DNA of 64,000 nt from Veillonella sp. KGMB01456 (GCF_023051165.1 NZ_JALKIG010000007.1:1-64000), one strand, 5' to 3'; counted from the first letter of the stretch, positions 43,716 through 53,936 are shown. Notes: generated by a model not told the origin, from the sequence alone. Numbers and translations: made by a program.

Positions 43716-44994
43716 AAGTCCCCATCCACGTAATAATAATGGCATTGACGAAGTCAATCAAGAAGGCACCAACGAGTGATACGATGAGCCAAGCTTTAGG
43801 GGACGGACCGTATTTTTCAGCCAAGGACTGCATGTTGGCAAGACCGTTGGCAGTAGCACCCATGGCAAAACCGATACCGCCTACGCCGAGCATAACGCCG
43901 TCGTAGTTTTTACCAAAGAGCAAGAAGTAACCGAGCCATGCGAAGACAATCATGAGAAGTGTCTGAGCAAGGAGGATGACTACGAGCGGTAAAGCCAAGT
44001 TAATCAATTCGTAGAGTTTCAAGCTGTTGATAGCCATGGTAACGTAAACTGTTAAGGCTACTTCGGATACTACATTGAGGCCGCCGCCTTGTACACGATA
44101 CATACCGGAGAAATCGCCGATGTTACGGATAACAGCTGCTACGAGCATGGCACCGATGTAAGCAGGTAAGGTAATGATGGTGTTGAGGTACGCACTAAGT
44201 ACGGCACCGAGACCTACGGCTACGAATACGAAGCCGGCTGCTTTTAATACGCCGTTTACGTCGGTTGTTTCTTCTTCTTCAAGAATAGACATATCGAATA
44301 CATGCGGTTCCAATTGAGCTGCTGCCGGATTATCAGTATCGGCTGCCGGAATATTTTTAGTTGCATTTGGCGTTGTGGCCGGATCGATATGTTGTGTACC
44401 CGGTGTTTTAATTTTGTAGTGTTTGATTAAGAATTCGCCGAAAGGTCCACCGAGTACGAGGGCTACTACCATCCCGAAGGTTGCTGCTGTGATGGCAACG
44501 GTTGTGGCACCCGGAATACCGTAAGTGGTTTCAAAATATGGACCGAAGGCTGCCGAGGTACCGAGACCACCCATGAGGGAAACAGCACCGGCCAAGATGC
44601 CGTAGTGGAAGTCAATGCCCATGGCACCGGCAATGGACATACCCAAGAGGTTCTGAACAAAACCGAGAATGGAAGATACAATTAAGTATAAGATGAGAGC
44701 TAAGCCACCGTATTTGATGAGTTTTAAGCTGGCCATCATACCGATGGTGGTAAAGAATACTAAGAGGGCTACGGTAGATAAGGTGTTGTCAAAATCTACT
44801 TGTAGAATTCCGTATACACGCAAACCGGAAAGGATAAAAGCGAACGGTAGACCACCGATTACCGCAGCCGGTAAGCTGAGTTTTTGAAATACGGGAACTC
44901 GGTTTTTAATCTATAAACCGATGAAATACGTCACAAATGCGAGTGCGACCGCTTGTACGCTACTGATTTTGACTGTCAAGACTTCTGCGCCCAT
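43711..44994 (-). pseudogene. gltS: Sodium/glutamate symporter gltS interrupted by an in-frame TAG
   Basis: The frame from the ATG at 44994 (AAAGGAGG ahead) encodes GAEVLTVKISSVQAVALAF and then FIGL, meets TAG at 44913-44911, and continues without shift as IKNRVPVFQKL and SLPAAVIGGL through to the normal GltS end, 399 codons later. The downstream part has the GltS signatures FFTTIGMMASL, SLMGGLGTSAAF and GATANGLANMQSL and about ten helices. A single C-to-T change (CAG to TAG) would explain the stop. The protein after the stop lacks the first helix and a normal start; the next start-like codon is a TTG at 44823. It may be a recent nonsense mutation, a sequencing error or suppressed. Confidence 0.8.
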
Positions 44995-45418
44995 AAACAA
45001 CGCCTCCTTTAAGCAAGCTGACTCCCTTATTAAAAGGGGCTTCATAATACAGGTGGGTAACCGTAGTAGTTGAATTAATTGGAATAATGATGGCATCCGG
45101 TATTATGAAACTGGAAAATGATGAGTACGGAAGGAGAGTTTTACGAGTGAAAAAGCCCTTCATTTAATAAATATTTCAACTTGATAATATTATACTATGT
45201 GATTGCGTAAAAATACAATAAAATTTCAGTAAACTTCTATGTATACAAAAATCATGAGAATGCATTTAAGCCGATATATATTAGAATTCGTGCCTTAGTT
45301 CTTATAAAATATATTATATTATAAATTCTATATGTTGTTTATTTGTGCATAAAATATAACTAATTATACACATAAAAACAAATGTAGTTACCTTAAAAAC
45401 ACAATAAAATAAACAAAA

Positions 45419-45452
45419 GTAGAGTATATAAGGACATTTTTATATACTCTAC
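45419..45452 (-). terminator. Terminator of the amidase gene
   Basis: A perfect 13-bp stem (45419-45431 with 45440-45452) followed on the minus strand by TTTTGTTTATTTT. The remaining sequence between here and gltS is very AT-rich (45160-45420) and shows no gene. Confidence 0.8.
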
Positions 45453-45484
45453 AAAATGTATAAATGTATAGAAAATTTTGTATA

Positions 45485-46720
45485 TTACTGTTGGTCTAAA
45501 TAGAGGATAAGGTCTTTCAAATATTTTGTACCGGTTACTAAATCCTGAATGTCGATAGCTTCGGCCGGGTTGTGGCTTACGCCGGCGCGACAAGGAATGA
45601 AAATCATGCCTACATCGGTGTAATCACCCCAGTTCATGGCATCGTGGCCGGCACCGCTGGAGAGGGTCATATAATTGTACTGTTTAGCTTGAGCCACCGT
45701 TTCCATGGCTTTAATCATAGAGTCTTTGACCATGAGCGGGATTTCATCGGCGATTAGCGTGGTGTCGATAGGAATCTCGCGTTGGGCGCCGACTTGTGAA
45801 ATGGCGTGCAGAATGTCTTGGGTAGCGCGCGTTTTGGCTTCGGCGGAAATGCTGCGAATGTCGAGACCTAAGGTTACTTCGCCGGGGATGACGTTCATGA
45901 CACCTGGCGTGGCTTCGATAACACCGACGGTAGCTACGACCGGAATAGGTTCGCTGTTTTGAGCAATCCGTTCGGCAGCAAGGATGATTTCGGCGGCTGT
46001 ACACAGACCGTCGTGGCGGTGATTCATAGGCGTGGCTCCGCTATGACCGGCGGTGCCGTGAATATGCACCTTATAGCGTGTGGGTGCAGCGATACCGGTT
46101 ACGATACCTATGGTGTGGTTTGTTTTTTCGAGAACAATGCCTTGTTCGATATGAAGTTCTAAAAAGGCTTTTAGGGGCGTCGTAAATTTTGCATGAGGAA
46201 GGGTATCCGGATTAAAGCCGCGTTCTTTGAGTACTTCATAGAGACTGAGTCCCTTTTTATCGCGCAATGTTTGCAAACGATCGAGACTCAATTGACCGCG
46301 CATAGCCTGGCTTCCCAAAGTGGCACTGCCAAAGCGGCTTGATTCTTCGCACATGAAGAGGACAATATCAAGCGGATGCTCCGGCATTTCTTTTGATTCT
46401 TTTAAATCGGTGATAACTTCCAGGGCGGCCACGATACCGGCAAGACCGTCGTAGTTACCGCCTTGGGGCACGCTGTCGGTATGGGACCCCATCATGATGG
46501 CCGGGGCGTCGGGATTATGACCTTCGTAACGGCCGATGACATTGCCGAAGTCATCGATGCGTAAGCTTAGACCAAGCTCTTTCAGCTGTTTTATGAGATA
46601 GTTCCGTCCCTGCCAATCCTCATCAGTAAAGGCAATGCGATTGATTCCCGGCACACCTTCGATGGTGCTTATGGTTTGCATGGCGTTGAGATGTGCTAAT
46701 AGGCGTTCTTTATTAATCAT
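45485..46720 (-). CDS. M20-type amidase of the N-carbamoyl-amino-acid/allantoate hydrolase group
   Basis: A zinc-dependent amidase of 411 residues. GSHTDSVPQGGNYDGLAGI, FMCEESSRFG, ELHIEQG and TAGHSGATPM are the conserved metal and substrate blocks of the hydantoinase/carbamoylase family. Substrates in this family include N-carbamoyl-L-amino acids, allantoate and ureidoglycine. No hydantoinase or purine genes lie beside it, so the substrate stays open. The ATG at 46720 follows GGAGGCCCCC; an in-frame GTG at 46732 lies inside that site. Confidence 0.85.
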   Translation of the reverse strand: MINKERLLAHLNAMQTISTIEGVPGINRIAFTDEDWQGRNYLIKQLKELGLSLRIDDFGNVIGRYEGHNPDAPAIMMGSHTDSVPQGGNYDGLAGIVAALEVITDLKESKEMPEHPLDIVLFMCEESSRFGSATLGSQAMRGQLSLDRLQTLRDKKGLSLYEVLKERGFNPDTLPHAKFTTPLKAFLELHIEQGIVLEKTNHTIGIVTGIAAPTRYKVHIHGTAGHSGATPMNHRHDGLCTAAEIILAAERIAQNSEPIPVVATVGVIEATPGVMNVIPGEVTLGLDIRSISAEAKTRATQDILHAISQVGAQREIPIDTTLIADEIPLMVKDSMIKAMETVAQAKQYNYMTLSSGAGHDAMNWGDYTDVGMIFIPCRAGVSHNPAEAIDIQDLVTGTKYLKDLILYLDQQ

Positions 46721-46768
46721 GGGGGCCTCCACAAATTAAAAATTGAATAATGATTTATAGTTAGCAAA

Positions 46769-46808
46769 AAAGCAGTATTTAATTCAATTGTGAGTTAAAT
46801 ACTGCTTT
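46769..46808 (-). terminator. pocR terminator
   Basis: A perfect 14-bp stem (46769-46782 with 46795-46808) followed on the minus strand by a run of T. Confidence 0.85.
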
Positions 46809-46880
46809 CATATTTGCGGATATATTTTGCTAAGAACGTTTAGAAATTCTTGCAAAATCTTTTGGCTATAAAGCTATTTT

Positions 46881-47768
46881 TTAAAATCTGTATTTACGAC
46901 GATAGGAATGCGGTGTTTCCGAAGTAGCTTCTTTGAAAACCTTGCAGAAGTAGCTGGTTCGATTATAGCCCAGATTACGAGCAATGGATTCGATAGATGA
47001 GTCAGAACCGCGAAGCATCAATTTGGCCTGTTCCAATTTGCGTTCATTAATATATTGCACGAGGGACATGCCCGTTTCTTGTTTAAAGATTTTGGACAAA
47101 TAGGATTCACTTAAGTAAACGTGGGAGGCAATATCCCGTAGTGAAGGGTTGTTGTTTAAATGCTTGTCGATATAAACAAGAGCCCTTTTTATTTCCGGAC
47201 GATACGACATTTTCATATGATGCTGTACATCGGATTTACTGCTTTGTAATTCAGGAATATCAAGACTGCGGTTTAATATGTCCGGGAAATAATGGCCGGC
47301 CATAAGGTTCAATACTTTAGAGGCACTATTTATTTCTTCCGTAGAATAAATGGGCAATTGACGGTAATACATTTTGGCCGTTGTGTCGTTTTGCCAATCA
47401 CTGCGTGCTGCAATTTGTGGCAACTGCGGATCCGTTACGGCTGTTTGACCGGCACAAATAAAGCCCAGTAAATGACCTTCATGAATTACGGGCACAGAAA
47501 AGTCTACAATGCCTGCATGACAGCGATAAGCAGACGGGCAATGTCCTTTGGATGCTTCGAGGCCGCCATAGGCGTCGCAATAGGCGCAAAGACGCGACAA
47601 TGTAGGATGACTGCGAATATACTTGCAAAAATTACTGAAGTTGTATTTGCACGAAAGCACACGACCGCGCAAATCTACATATACGGCTGCTAATTCCGTA
47701 ATGTTTGTAAAATCACGCATGATCTCATTAATCATGGTTGTTTCTGTCTTAAAATTACCGGTTGGCAT
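46881..47768 (-). CDS. pocR: PocR-type AraC-family activator of the pdu locus
   Basis: A 295-residue regulator. The N-terminal 170 residues are a PocR ligand domain with its cysteine cluster (C-K-Y-N-F-S-N-F-C, CAYCDAYGG and CPSAYRCHAG) and VPVIHEGHLLGFICAGQ. The C-terminal 100 residues carry two AraC HTHs (SLRDIASHVYLSESYLSKIF and SIESIARNLGYNRTSYFCKV). PocR senses 1,2-propanediol in Salmonella and activates pdu and cob genes. It is divergent from pduA across a 311-bp gap. ATG at 47768 has GAGGGG ahead; GTG 47777 and an upstream frame are less likely. Confidence 0.9.
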   Translation of the reverse strand: MPTGNFKTETTMINEIMRDFTNITELAAVYVDLRGRVLSCKYNFSNFCKYIRSHPTLSRLCAYCDAYGGLEASKGHCPSAYRCHAGIVDFSVPVIHEGHLLGFICAGQTAVTDPQLPQIAARSDWQNDTTAKMYYRQLPIYSTEEINSASKVLNLMAGHYFPDILNRSLDIPELQSSKSDVQHHMKMSYRPEIKRALVYIDKHLNNNPSLRDIASHVYLSESYLSKIFKQETGMSLVQYINERKLEQAKLMLRGSDSSIESIARNLGYNRTSYFCKVFKEATSETPHSYRRKYRF

Positions 47769-47952
47769 CGTTGCCACCCCTCTCTCTTTTCTGTTTGTAT
47801 GGGCGTACAAAACAAAAGGATTAAAAAATAGTAATACAACAAATAACTAAAACACATGATAAACACAGAACTTACTGAGGTTTTATGATTAATCGTTATA
47901 CCAATTATAACAAAAAATTGTTAAAAGTAGAACAAAAAAATCAAAATTCGTA

Positions 47953-48021
47953 AAAATGTGTTAAAAAATGGAATACTAGTATTTTGTATAATTAGCGTAT
48001 ACAGAAAACCGCAAAATGTGG
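47953..48021 (+). promoter_or_regulatory. Candidate activator-dependent pdu promoter
   Basis: TATAAT at 47987-47992 has no good -35 at the proper distance, as expected if an AraC-type activator recruits polymerase. AAAATGTG occurs twice (around 47953 and 48013) and the palindrome AATACTAGTATT lies at 47972-47983; any of these may be PocR contacts. No cobalamin riboswitch was seen here. Confidence 0.4.
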
Positions 48022-48079
48022 TGAATATTTGAATTTTTATTTTTTGTTTTATGTGCGCCCAAGATAGGAGATGAATTGT

Positions 48080-48367
48080 ATGTCGCAAGAAGCACTAGGT
48101 ATGGTTGAAACTAAAGGCTTAGTCGGTGCTATTGAAGCCGCCGATGCCATGGTAAAGGCCGCCAATGTAGCCCTCGTGGGAACTGAAAAAATTGGTTCCG
48201 GTCTCGTAACCGTTATGGTACGAGGCGATGTAGGTGCCGTAAAAGCATCTGTCGATGCCGGTGCAGCAGCTGCCGAACGAGTAGGGCAAGTTGTCTCGAC
48301 GCATGTAATTCCACGGCCTCACAAAGATGTGGAAAGCGTTATCTTAAAGGAAAAAGGTGAAGCTTAA
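48080..48367 (+). CDS. pduA: Microcompartment shell hexamer PduA
   Basis: A single-BMC-domain protein of 95 residues. [26 protein letters not shown], split by the usual beta-alpha pattern, and [15 protein letters not shown] then VIPRPH define the PduA/PduJ class, whose pore passes 1,2-propanediol. Start chosen at 48080 because AGGAG lies nine bases before it; an in-frame ATG at 48071 overlaps that site. First gene of the locus; overlaps pduB. Confidence 0.93.
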   Translation: MSQEALGMVETKGLVGAIEAADAMVKAANVALVGTEKIGSGLVTVMVRGDVGAVKASVDAGAAAAERVGQVVSTHVIPRPHKDVESVILKEKGEA

Positions 48368-49182
48368 TGAGTAATACGGATCAAATGGTTGATGAGATTT
48401 TGAAACGCGTTTTACAAAAAGCCGATAACTTATCGGCAGCCACCCCGAATCAAAGTGAAAGCAAAGGAGCGGAACAAATTATGGCGAACAGTTGCAGTTT
48501 AACAGAATTCATTGGCACAGCAAAATTTGGTGATACTATCGGTTTAGTAATCGCTAACGTGGATCAACAAGTATTGGATGCCATGAAATTAACAAAAAAA
48601 TATCGTTCAATCGGTGTTGTAGGTGCTCGTACCGGTGCCGGCCCTCACATTATGGCCGCTGATGAAGCCGTAAAAGCTACCAACACTGAAATCGTAAGCA
48701 TCGAACTCGCGCGCGACACTAAAGGCGGCGCCGGTCACGGTTCCTTAATCGTATTCGGTGGCGACGACGTTTCCGACGTAAAACGTGCCGTTGAAGTAAC
48801 GCTTAAAGAAGTTGAACGTACTTTCGGCGACGTATACGCTAATGAAGCAGGCCACATCGAATTACAATATACAGCTCGCGCAAGCCATGCTATTAACACC
48901 GCATTCGGCGCTCCTGAAGGCAAAGCATTCGGCCTTATCGTAGGTGCTCCGGCAGCTATCGGCGTGGTAATGGCTGATGTGGCTGTAAAAGCAGCTAACG
49001 TAGACGTTATCGGCTATGCATCTCCTGCAAACGGCACAAGCTTCTCCAACGAAGTAATTTTACAGATCTCCGGTGATTCCGGTGCAGTTCGTCAGGCTGT
49101 TATTACAGCTCGCGAAATCGGTAAAGAATTATTAGGCACTTTAGGTAGCGAACCTAAAAATGATGCTCCTTCTTACATTTAA
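48367..49182 (+). CDS. pduB: Microcompartment shell trimer PduB (with internal start for PduB')
   Basis: A tandem-BMC shell protein of 271 residues. The first 38 residues (MVDEILKRVLQKADNL) form a helix plus a flexible linker that in Salmonella ties cargo to the shell. BMC domains follow at about 45-150 (LTEFIGTAKFGDTIGLVIAN) and 160-265. An internal ATG at 48481, with AAAGGAG 11 nt before it, would give the short form PduB' starting MANSCSLTEF. Confidence 0.92.
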   Translation: MSNTDQMVDEILKRVLQKADNLSAATPNQSESKGAEQIMANSCSLTEFIGTAKFGDTIGLVIANVDQQVLDAMKLTKKYRSIGVVGARTGAGPHIMAADEAVKATNTEIVSIELARDTKGGAGHGSLIVFGGDDVSDVKRAVEVTLKEVERTFGDVYANEAGHIELQYTARASHAINTAFGAPEGKAFGLIVGAPAAIGVVMADVAVKAANVDVIGYASPANGTSFSNEVILQISGDSGAVRQAVITAREIGKELLGTLGSEPKNDAPSYI

Positions 49183-49207
49183 CTTCGATAGAAAGGAAGC
49201 TTGACAT

Positions 49208-50869
49208 ATGAGATCAAAACGTTTTGAAGTATTAAGCAAACGCCCTGTTAACCAGGATGGTTATGTAAAAGAATGGGTGGAAGAAGGCTTTATAGCCATG
49301 GAATCGCCGCAGGATCCTAAACCTAGTATCCGCATTGAAAACGGTCGAATTGTAGAACTTGACGGCAAACGTCGTGAAGATTTCGACTTGATTGATACAT
49401 TTATTGCTAATTATGCAATCCGCTTGGAACGTGCTGAAGAAGTTATGGCTATGGATTCCCGCAAAATCGCCAACATGATTTTGACACCAACCGTACCTCG
49501 CAGCGAAATCGCCAGTCTTGCAAAATCCATGACTCCGGCCAAAATGGTTGAAGTAGTAAGTAATTTCAACGTTGTTGAAATGATGCAATGTATGCAGAAA
49601 ATGCGTGCTCGTCGCACCATGGCTAACCAGGCTCACGTAACAAACGTTAACGATAACCCGGTTCAAATCGCTGCTGATGCGGCTGAAGGTGCACTTCGCG
49701 GTTTTGCCGAAGAAGAAACAACCGTAGCGGTTGCTCGTTATGCACCGCTTAACGCTATCAGTATCTTGGTAGGTTCCCAAGCCGGTCGTCCGGGCGTATT
49801 GACTCAATGCTCCTTGGAAGAAGCTACTGAATTGGAACTCGGTATGCGCGGTTTCACAGCGTATGCTGAAACAATTTCCGTATACGGCACTGAAGATGTA
49901 TTCACCGATGGTGATGACACTCCATGGTCGAAAGCATTCTTAGCATCCGCTTATGCTTCCCGTGGTTTGAAAATGCGTTTTACTTCCGGTACAGGCTCTG
50001 AAGTTCAGATGGGTCAAGCAGAAGGTAAATCCATGTTATACCTTGAAACTCGTTGCCTCTACATTACTAAAGGCGCCGGCGTACAAGGTATCCAAAACGG
50101 TTCTGTAAGCTGTATCGGTATTCCGGCAGCTGTACCTTCCGGTATTCGTGCGGTATTGGCAGAAAACTTGATCGCTGCTATGCTCGACCTCGAATGTGCA
50201 TCCAGTAATGACCAGACATTCAGTCATTCCGACTTACGTCGTACGGCTCGTACACTCATGCAGTTCTGCCCTGGTACTGACTTCATCTGTTCCGGTTACA
50301 GCTCCACGCCAAACTATGACAACATGTTTGCCGGCTCCAACTGGGATGCGGAAGACTATGATGACTGGACAATCATTCAGCGTGACCTCAAAGTTAACGG
50401 CGGTTTGAAACCGGCTACGGAAGATGCTGTAGTAGCTGTTCGTAATAAAGCAGCTCGTGCGCTTCAAGGTTTATTCGCTGAACTCGGCTTACCGGCTATT
50501 ACCGATGAAGAAGTAGAAGCTGCTACTTATGCTAACGGTTCCAAAGATATGCCGCCTCGCGATAAAGTAGCTGACATCAAAGCAGCTGCCGATCTTATGA
50601 ATCGCGGCGTTACCGGTATTGACTTTGTAAAAGGTCTTGCTAAACGCGGCTTCAATGATTTAGCCCAAAGCGTTCTTAATTTGTTGAAACAGAAAATTGC
50701 CGGTGACTACTTACAGACATCCGCTATTTTTGACGATAAATTCAATGTAATTTCAGCAATTAACAATCCTAACGACTATGCCGGCGTTGGCACAGGTTAT
50801 CGTTTGGAAGGCGAAGATTGGGAAGTAATTAAAAATATTCCTAACGCAATCGATCCGCGTGATATTTAA
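49208..50869 (+). CDS. pduC: B12-dependent diol dehydratase large subunit
   Basis: The 553-residue catalytic subunit dehydrates 1,2-propanediol to propionaldehyde through adenosylcobalamin radicals; glycerol is a possible second substrate. MRSKRFEVLSKRPVNQDGYV opens PduC/DhaB proteins, and SGTGSEVQMG and CSGYSSTPNYDNMFAGSN are core barrel segments. Full length, with GAAAGGAAGC before its ATG. Codon use is highly biased, as expected for an abundant enzyme. Confidence 0.95.
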   Translation: MRSKRFEVLSKRPVNQDGYVKEWVEEGFIAMESPQDPKPSIRIENGRIVELDGKRREDFDLIDTFIANYAIRLERAEEVMAMDSRKIANMILTPTVPRSEIASLAKSMTPAKMVEVVSNFNVVEMMQCMQKMRARRTMANQAHVTNVNDNPVQIAADAAEGALRGFAEEETTVAVARYAPLNAISILVGSQAGRPGVLTQCSLEEATELELGMRGFTAYAETISVYGTEDVFTDGDDTPWSKAFLASAYASRGLKMRFTSGTGSEVQMGQAEGKSMLYLETRCLYITKGAGVQGIQNGSVSCIGIPAAVPSGIRAVLAENLIAAMLDLECASSNDQTFSHSDLRRTARTLMQFCPGTDFICSGYSSTPNYDNMFAGSNWDAEDYDDWTIIQRDLKVNGGLKPATEDAVVAVRNKAARALQGLFAELGLPAITDEEVEAATYANGSKDMPPRDKVADIKAAADLMNRGVTGIDFVKGLAKRGFNDLAQSVLNLLKQKIAGDYLQTSAIFDDKFNVISAINNPNDYAGVGTGYRLEGEDWEVIKNIPNAIDPRDI

Positions 50870-50881
50870 GGAGGCATCAAT

Positions 50882-51565
50882 ATGGCTGAAGTTAATGAGC
50901 AAGTTTTACGCGCACTGATTATGGAAGTGCTTAAAGAAATGGGTAGCGCCAGCAAGCCTGTTACTTTTGCCGGTTCCTCCGAAACGGCGGCTCCGGCTCG
51001 TCCTAAAGAAGAGGACGTAGATGATACTTGGATTCAGACCGGCGGCCCGGCTGAAGCCCATACATCACCTGATGAAGTGGTTATTGCTGTAGGTCCTGCA
51101 TTTGGTCGCAGCCAACGCACGACTATCGTAGGCGTACCACATCGCAATGTAATCCGTCAACTCGTTGCCGGTATTGAAGAAGAAGGCTTAAAAGCTCGTG
51201 TAGTTCGTGTATATCGTTCGTCCGACGTAGCAGCCGTAGCCGTTGAAGGCGACCGCTTATCCGGTTCCGGCGTTTGCATCGGTATTCAATCCAAAGGTAC
51301 TACCGTAATTCACCAACGTGATTTACAACCGTTATCCAACTTGGAATTATTCCCACAAGCACCATTGCTTACGGAAGAAGTATACCGCGCCATCGGTAAA
51401 AACGCAGCTAAATACGCTAAGGGCGAATCCCCTAATCCGGTAGCTACGCTTAACGATCAAATGGCACGCCCTAAATATCAAGCGTTGTCAGCCCTTTTAC
51501 ACATTAAGGAAACAAAACGAGTGGTTAAAGGTAAACCGGCTGATGAATGCCGCGTAAGCCTATAA
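50882..51565 (+). CDS. pduD: Diol dehydratase medium subunit
   Basis: A 227-residue subunit with an N-terminal amphipathic helix ([15 protein letters not shown]) that in Salmonella PduD directs the enzyme into the microcompartment. [12 protein letters not shown] and [16 protein letters not shown] belong to the B12-binding medium-subunit fold. Between pduC and pduE with 10-12 nt gaps. Confidence 0.94.
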   Translation: MAEVNEQVLRALIMEVLKEMGSASKPVTFAGSSETAAPARPKEEDVDDTWIQTGGPAEAHTSPDEVVIAVGPAFGRSQRTTIVGVPHRNVIRQLVAGIEEEGLKARVVRVYRSSDVAAVAVEGDRLSGSGVCIGIQSKGTTVIHQRDLQPLSNLELFPQAPLLTEEVYRAIGKNAAKYAKGESPNPVATLNDQMARPKYQALSALLHIKETKRVVKGKPADECRVSL

Positions 51566-51575
51566 GGAGGCCTTT

Positions 51576-52091
51576 ATGAGTCAAGATATGGAAGCGATGA
51601 TTCGCAAAATTTTAGAAGATATGCAAAAGGGAACCCCTTCTCCGGTAAGTGCCGTAGCTCAGACAAGCACAACCGAACACGTTGCTACAGTAGCGGATTA
51701 CCCAATTGCTAAAAAACATCCTGAATGGATTAAAGTGGGCAATCGTTCCTTAGATGATATTACCTTGGATGCCGTTATGGCCGGTCAGGTTTCTATGGAT
51801 GATATGCGTATCAGCCCTGAAATCTTAAAAGCACAAGGTCAAATCGCTAAAGCCGGCGGTCGCGATCAGATTGAATACAACTTCTCCCGCGCTGCTGAAA
51901 TGACTAAAGTAGGCGATAAACGCTTATTGGAAATGTATAATGCTCTTCGTCCATACCGTTCCTCCAAACAGGAATTATTGGCTATGGCTGATGAACTTGA
52001 AAAAGAATACGGTGCTGTAATTTGCGCTGAATTCGTTCGTGAAGCGGCTGAAAACTATGAAAAACGTAAGAAATTGAAAGGTGATAACTAA
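51576..52091 (+). CDS. pduE: Diol dehydratase small subunit
   Basis: A 171-residue subunit. An N-terminal helix (MEAMIRKILEDMQ) resembles encapsulation peptides. The body carries VADYPIAKKHPEWIKVGNRS and AKAGGRDQIEYNFSRAAEM, both conserved in PduE/DhaE. It completes the heterotrimer. Confidence 0.94.
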   Translation: MSQDMEAMIRKILEDMQKGTPSPVSAVAQTSTTEHVATVADYPIAKKHPEWIKVGNRSLDDITLDAVMAGQVSMDDMRISPEILKAQGQIAKAGGRDQIEYNFSRAAEMTKVGDKRLLEMYNALRPYRSSKQELLAMADELEKEYGAVICAEFVREAAENYEKRKKLKGDN

Positions 52092-52109
52092 GAGTTAGGA
52101 GTTTTGTGT

Positions 52110-53936
52110 ATGAAGCGAGTCGTTGGTATTGATATAGGTAATTCCACAACAGAATCAGCGTTAGCGGAAATTCACGAGTCCGGTGAAGTTCGTTTTCTCG
52201 GATCGGCGATTGCCAATACGACCGGGATCAAAGGAACTAAGGATAATATTCAAGGACTCTTTGAATCGCTTCGTCAACTGGTTGCCAAAACGGGCCTGTC
52301 CCTTAAGGACATCGATTTAATTCGTATCAATGAAGCTACCCCGGTTATTGGCGACGTGGCGATGGAGACGATTACAGAAACGATTATTACCGAATCAACC
52401 ATGATTGGGCATAATCCGAAAACTCCGGGCGGTCTTGGTATCGGTGTGGGCTATACGGCTCATATCCTACAATTGCTGGATAAACCTATGTCGGATGACT
52501 ATATCGTAGTCGTACCGAAAGAAATAGATTTTCAGCTTGTAGCCGAATTGATTAATGCGTATGTAACAAAAGGCTATCGCATCAAAGGAGCTATCTTGCA
52601 GGCCGATGACGGCGTGCTGGTAGCCAACCGTTTGCAGCAGCCGATTCCGATTATTGATGAAGTAGCCTATGTCGATAAAGTACCGCTTGGTATGTTGGCT
52701 GCAGTGGAAGTAGTAGAACCGGGTAAAGTAATTTCCCAATTGTCTAATCCTTACGGTATTGCTACAGTTTTCAACTTGACAGCGGATGAGACCAAGAACA
52801 TAGTACCTATCGCCAGAGCGCTTATCGGCAATCGTTCGGCGGTGGTTATTAAAACCCCTGCCGGGGATGTCAAAGAACGTGTAATCCCAGCCGGTTCCAT
52901 CGTGGCATCCGGCGACGGACGTACCGTATCCATCGATATTTCAGCAGGTGCCGAACAGATTATGGCTACCCTTGGCCAAGTGTCCCACATCGACAATGTA
53001 TGCGGTGAAGCGGGCACGAATGTGGGCGGTATGCTGGAACGAGTTCGTCAGACTATGGCGGACTTAACCAATAAATCACCAAATGATGTTTTTATTGAAG
53101 ATTTACTGGCAGTAGATACATCGGTGCCGATTAATGTGAAAGGCGGCCTTGCCGGCGAGTTCTCTATGGAACAGGCCGTGGGCATTGCCTCCATGGTTAA
53201 ATCGGATCACTTACAGATGGAAATTATCGCCAAAGAAGTAGAACGGGAGCTCAAAATCCCTGTAGAAATCGGCGGTCAGGAAGCTGAATCGGCCATTCTC
53301 GGGGCTTTGACTACACCGGGTACGGAAACGCCGTTGGCGATTCTGGACCTCGGGGCAGGTTCTACCGATGCTTCGATTATGTCACCTGACGGACGGGTTA
53401 CGGCTATTCACTTAGCCGGAGCCGGTAATATGGTAACAATGTTGATTAACTCTGAATTGGGACTGGAAGATATCCATTTAGCTGAAAGCATTAAGAAATT
53501 CCCATTAGCCAAAGTAATCAGCGTGTATCATATCCGCCATGAAGACGGCAATGTGCAATTTTTCAAAGATCCGTTACCGGCCGATTTATTCGCCAAGACG
53601 GTAATTGTAACCGACGAAGGACTCGTTCCTATCGAAGGGGACCAATCAATGGAAAAAATTAAGATTGTTCGTCAAACTGCGAAGGAACGTGTTTTTGTAA
53701 CCAATTCCCTGCGAGCCTTACGGGCTGTAAGCCCAACGCACAATGTGCGTGATATTCCTTTCGTAGTTATTGTAGGCGGTTCGGCTTTGGACTTTGAAGT
53801 GCCGCAGCTCGTAACGGATGCGTTGTCTCACTACAATTTGGTAGCCGGGCGCGGCAATGTGCGCGGCACCGAAGGGGCACGTAATGCGGTGGCAACCGGC
53901 TTGATTCTATCGTATGCCAAAGAGCGGAGGGGATAA
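52110..53936 (+). CDS. pduG: Diol dehydratase reactivase large subunit
   Basis: An Hsp70/actin-like ATPase of about 608 residues that swaps damaged cobalamin out of the dehydratase. RVVGIDIGNSTTESALA is the phosphate-1 loop, LAILDLGAGSTDASIM the phosphate-2 loop, and VIVGGSALDFEVP the adenosine region. The ATG at 52110 has AGGAG eight bases before it; a TTG at 52104 is less likely. Works with PduH. Confidence 0.94.
   Translation: MKRVVGIDIGNSTTESALAEIHESGEVRFLGSAIANTTGIKGTKDNIQGLFESLRQLVAKTGLSLKDIDLIRINEATPVIGDVAMETITETIITESTMIGHNPKTPGGLGIGVGYTAHILQLLDKPMSDDYIVVVPKEIDFQLVAELINAYVTKGYRIKGAILQADDGVLVANRLQQPIPIIDEVAYVDKVPLGMLAAVEVVEPGKVISQLSNPYGIATVFNLTADETKNIVPIARALIGNRSAVVIKTPAGDVKERVIPAGSIVASGDGRTVSIDISAGAEQIMATLGQVSHIDNVCGEAGTNVGGMLERVRQTMADLTNKSPNDVFIEDLLAVDTSVPINVKGGLAGEFSMEQAVGIASMVKSDHLQMEIIAKEVERELKIPVEIGGQEAESAILGALTTPGTETPLAILDLGAGSTDASIMSPDGRVTAIHLAGAGNMVTMLINSELGLEDIHLAESIKKFPLAKVISVYHIRHEDGNVQFFKDPLPADLFAKTVIVTDEGLVPIEGDQSMEKIKIVRQTAKERVFVTNSLRALRAVSPTHNVRDIPFVVIVGGSALDFEVPQLVTDALSHYNLVAGRGNVRGTEGARNAVATGLILSYAKERRG

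Noticed and set aside
47769-48079. Cobalamin riboswitch controlling pdu
   Set aside because: No B12 box or aptamer hairpins in the pocR-pduA gap; control is more likely through PocR.
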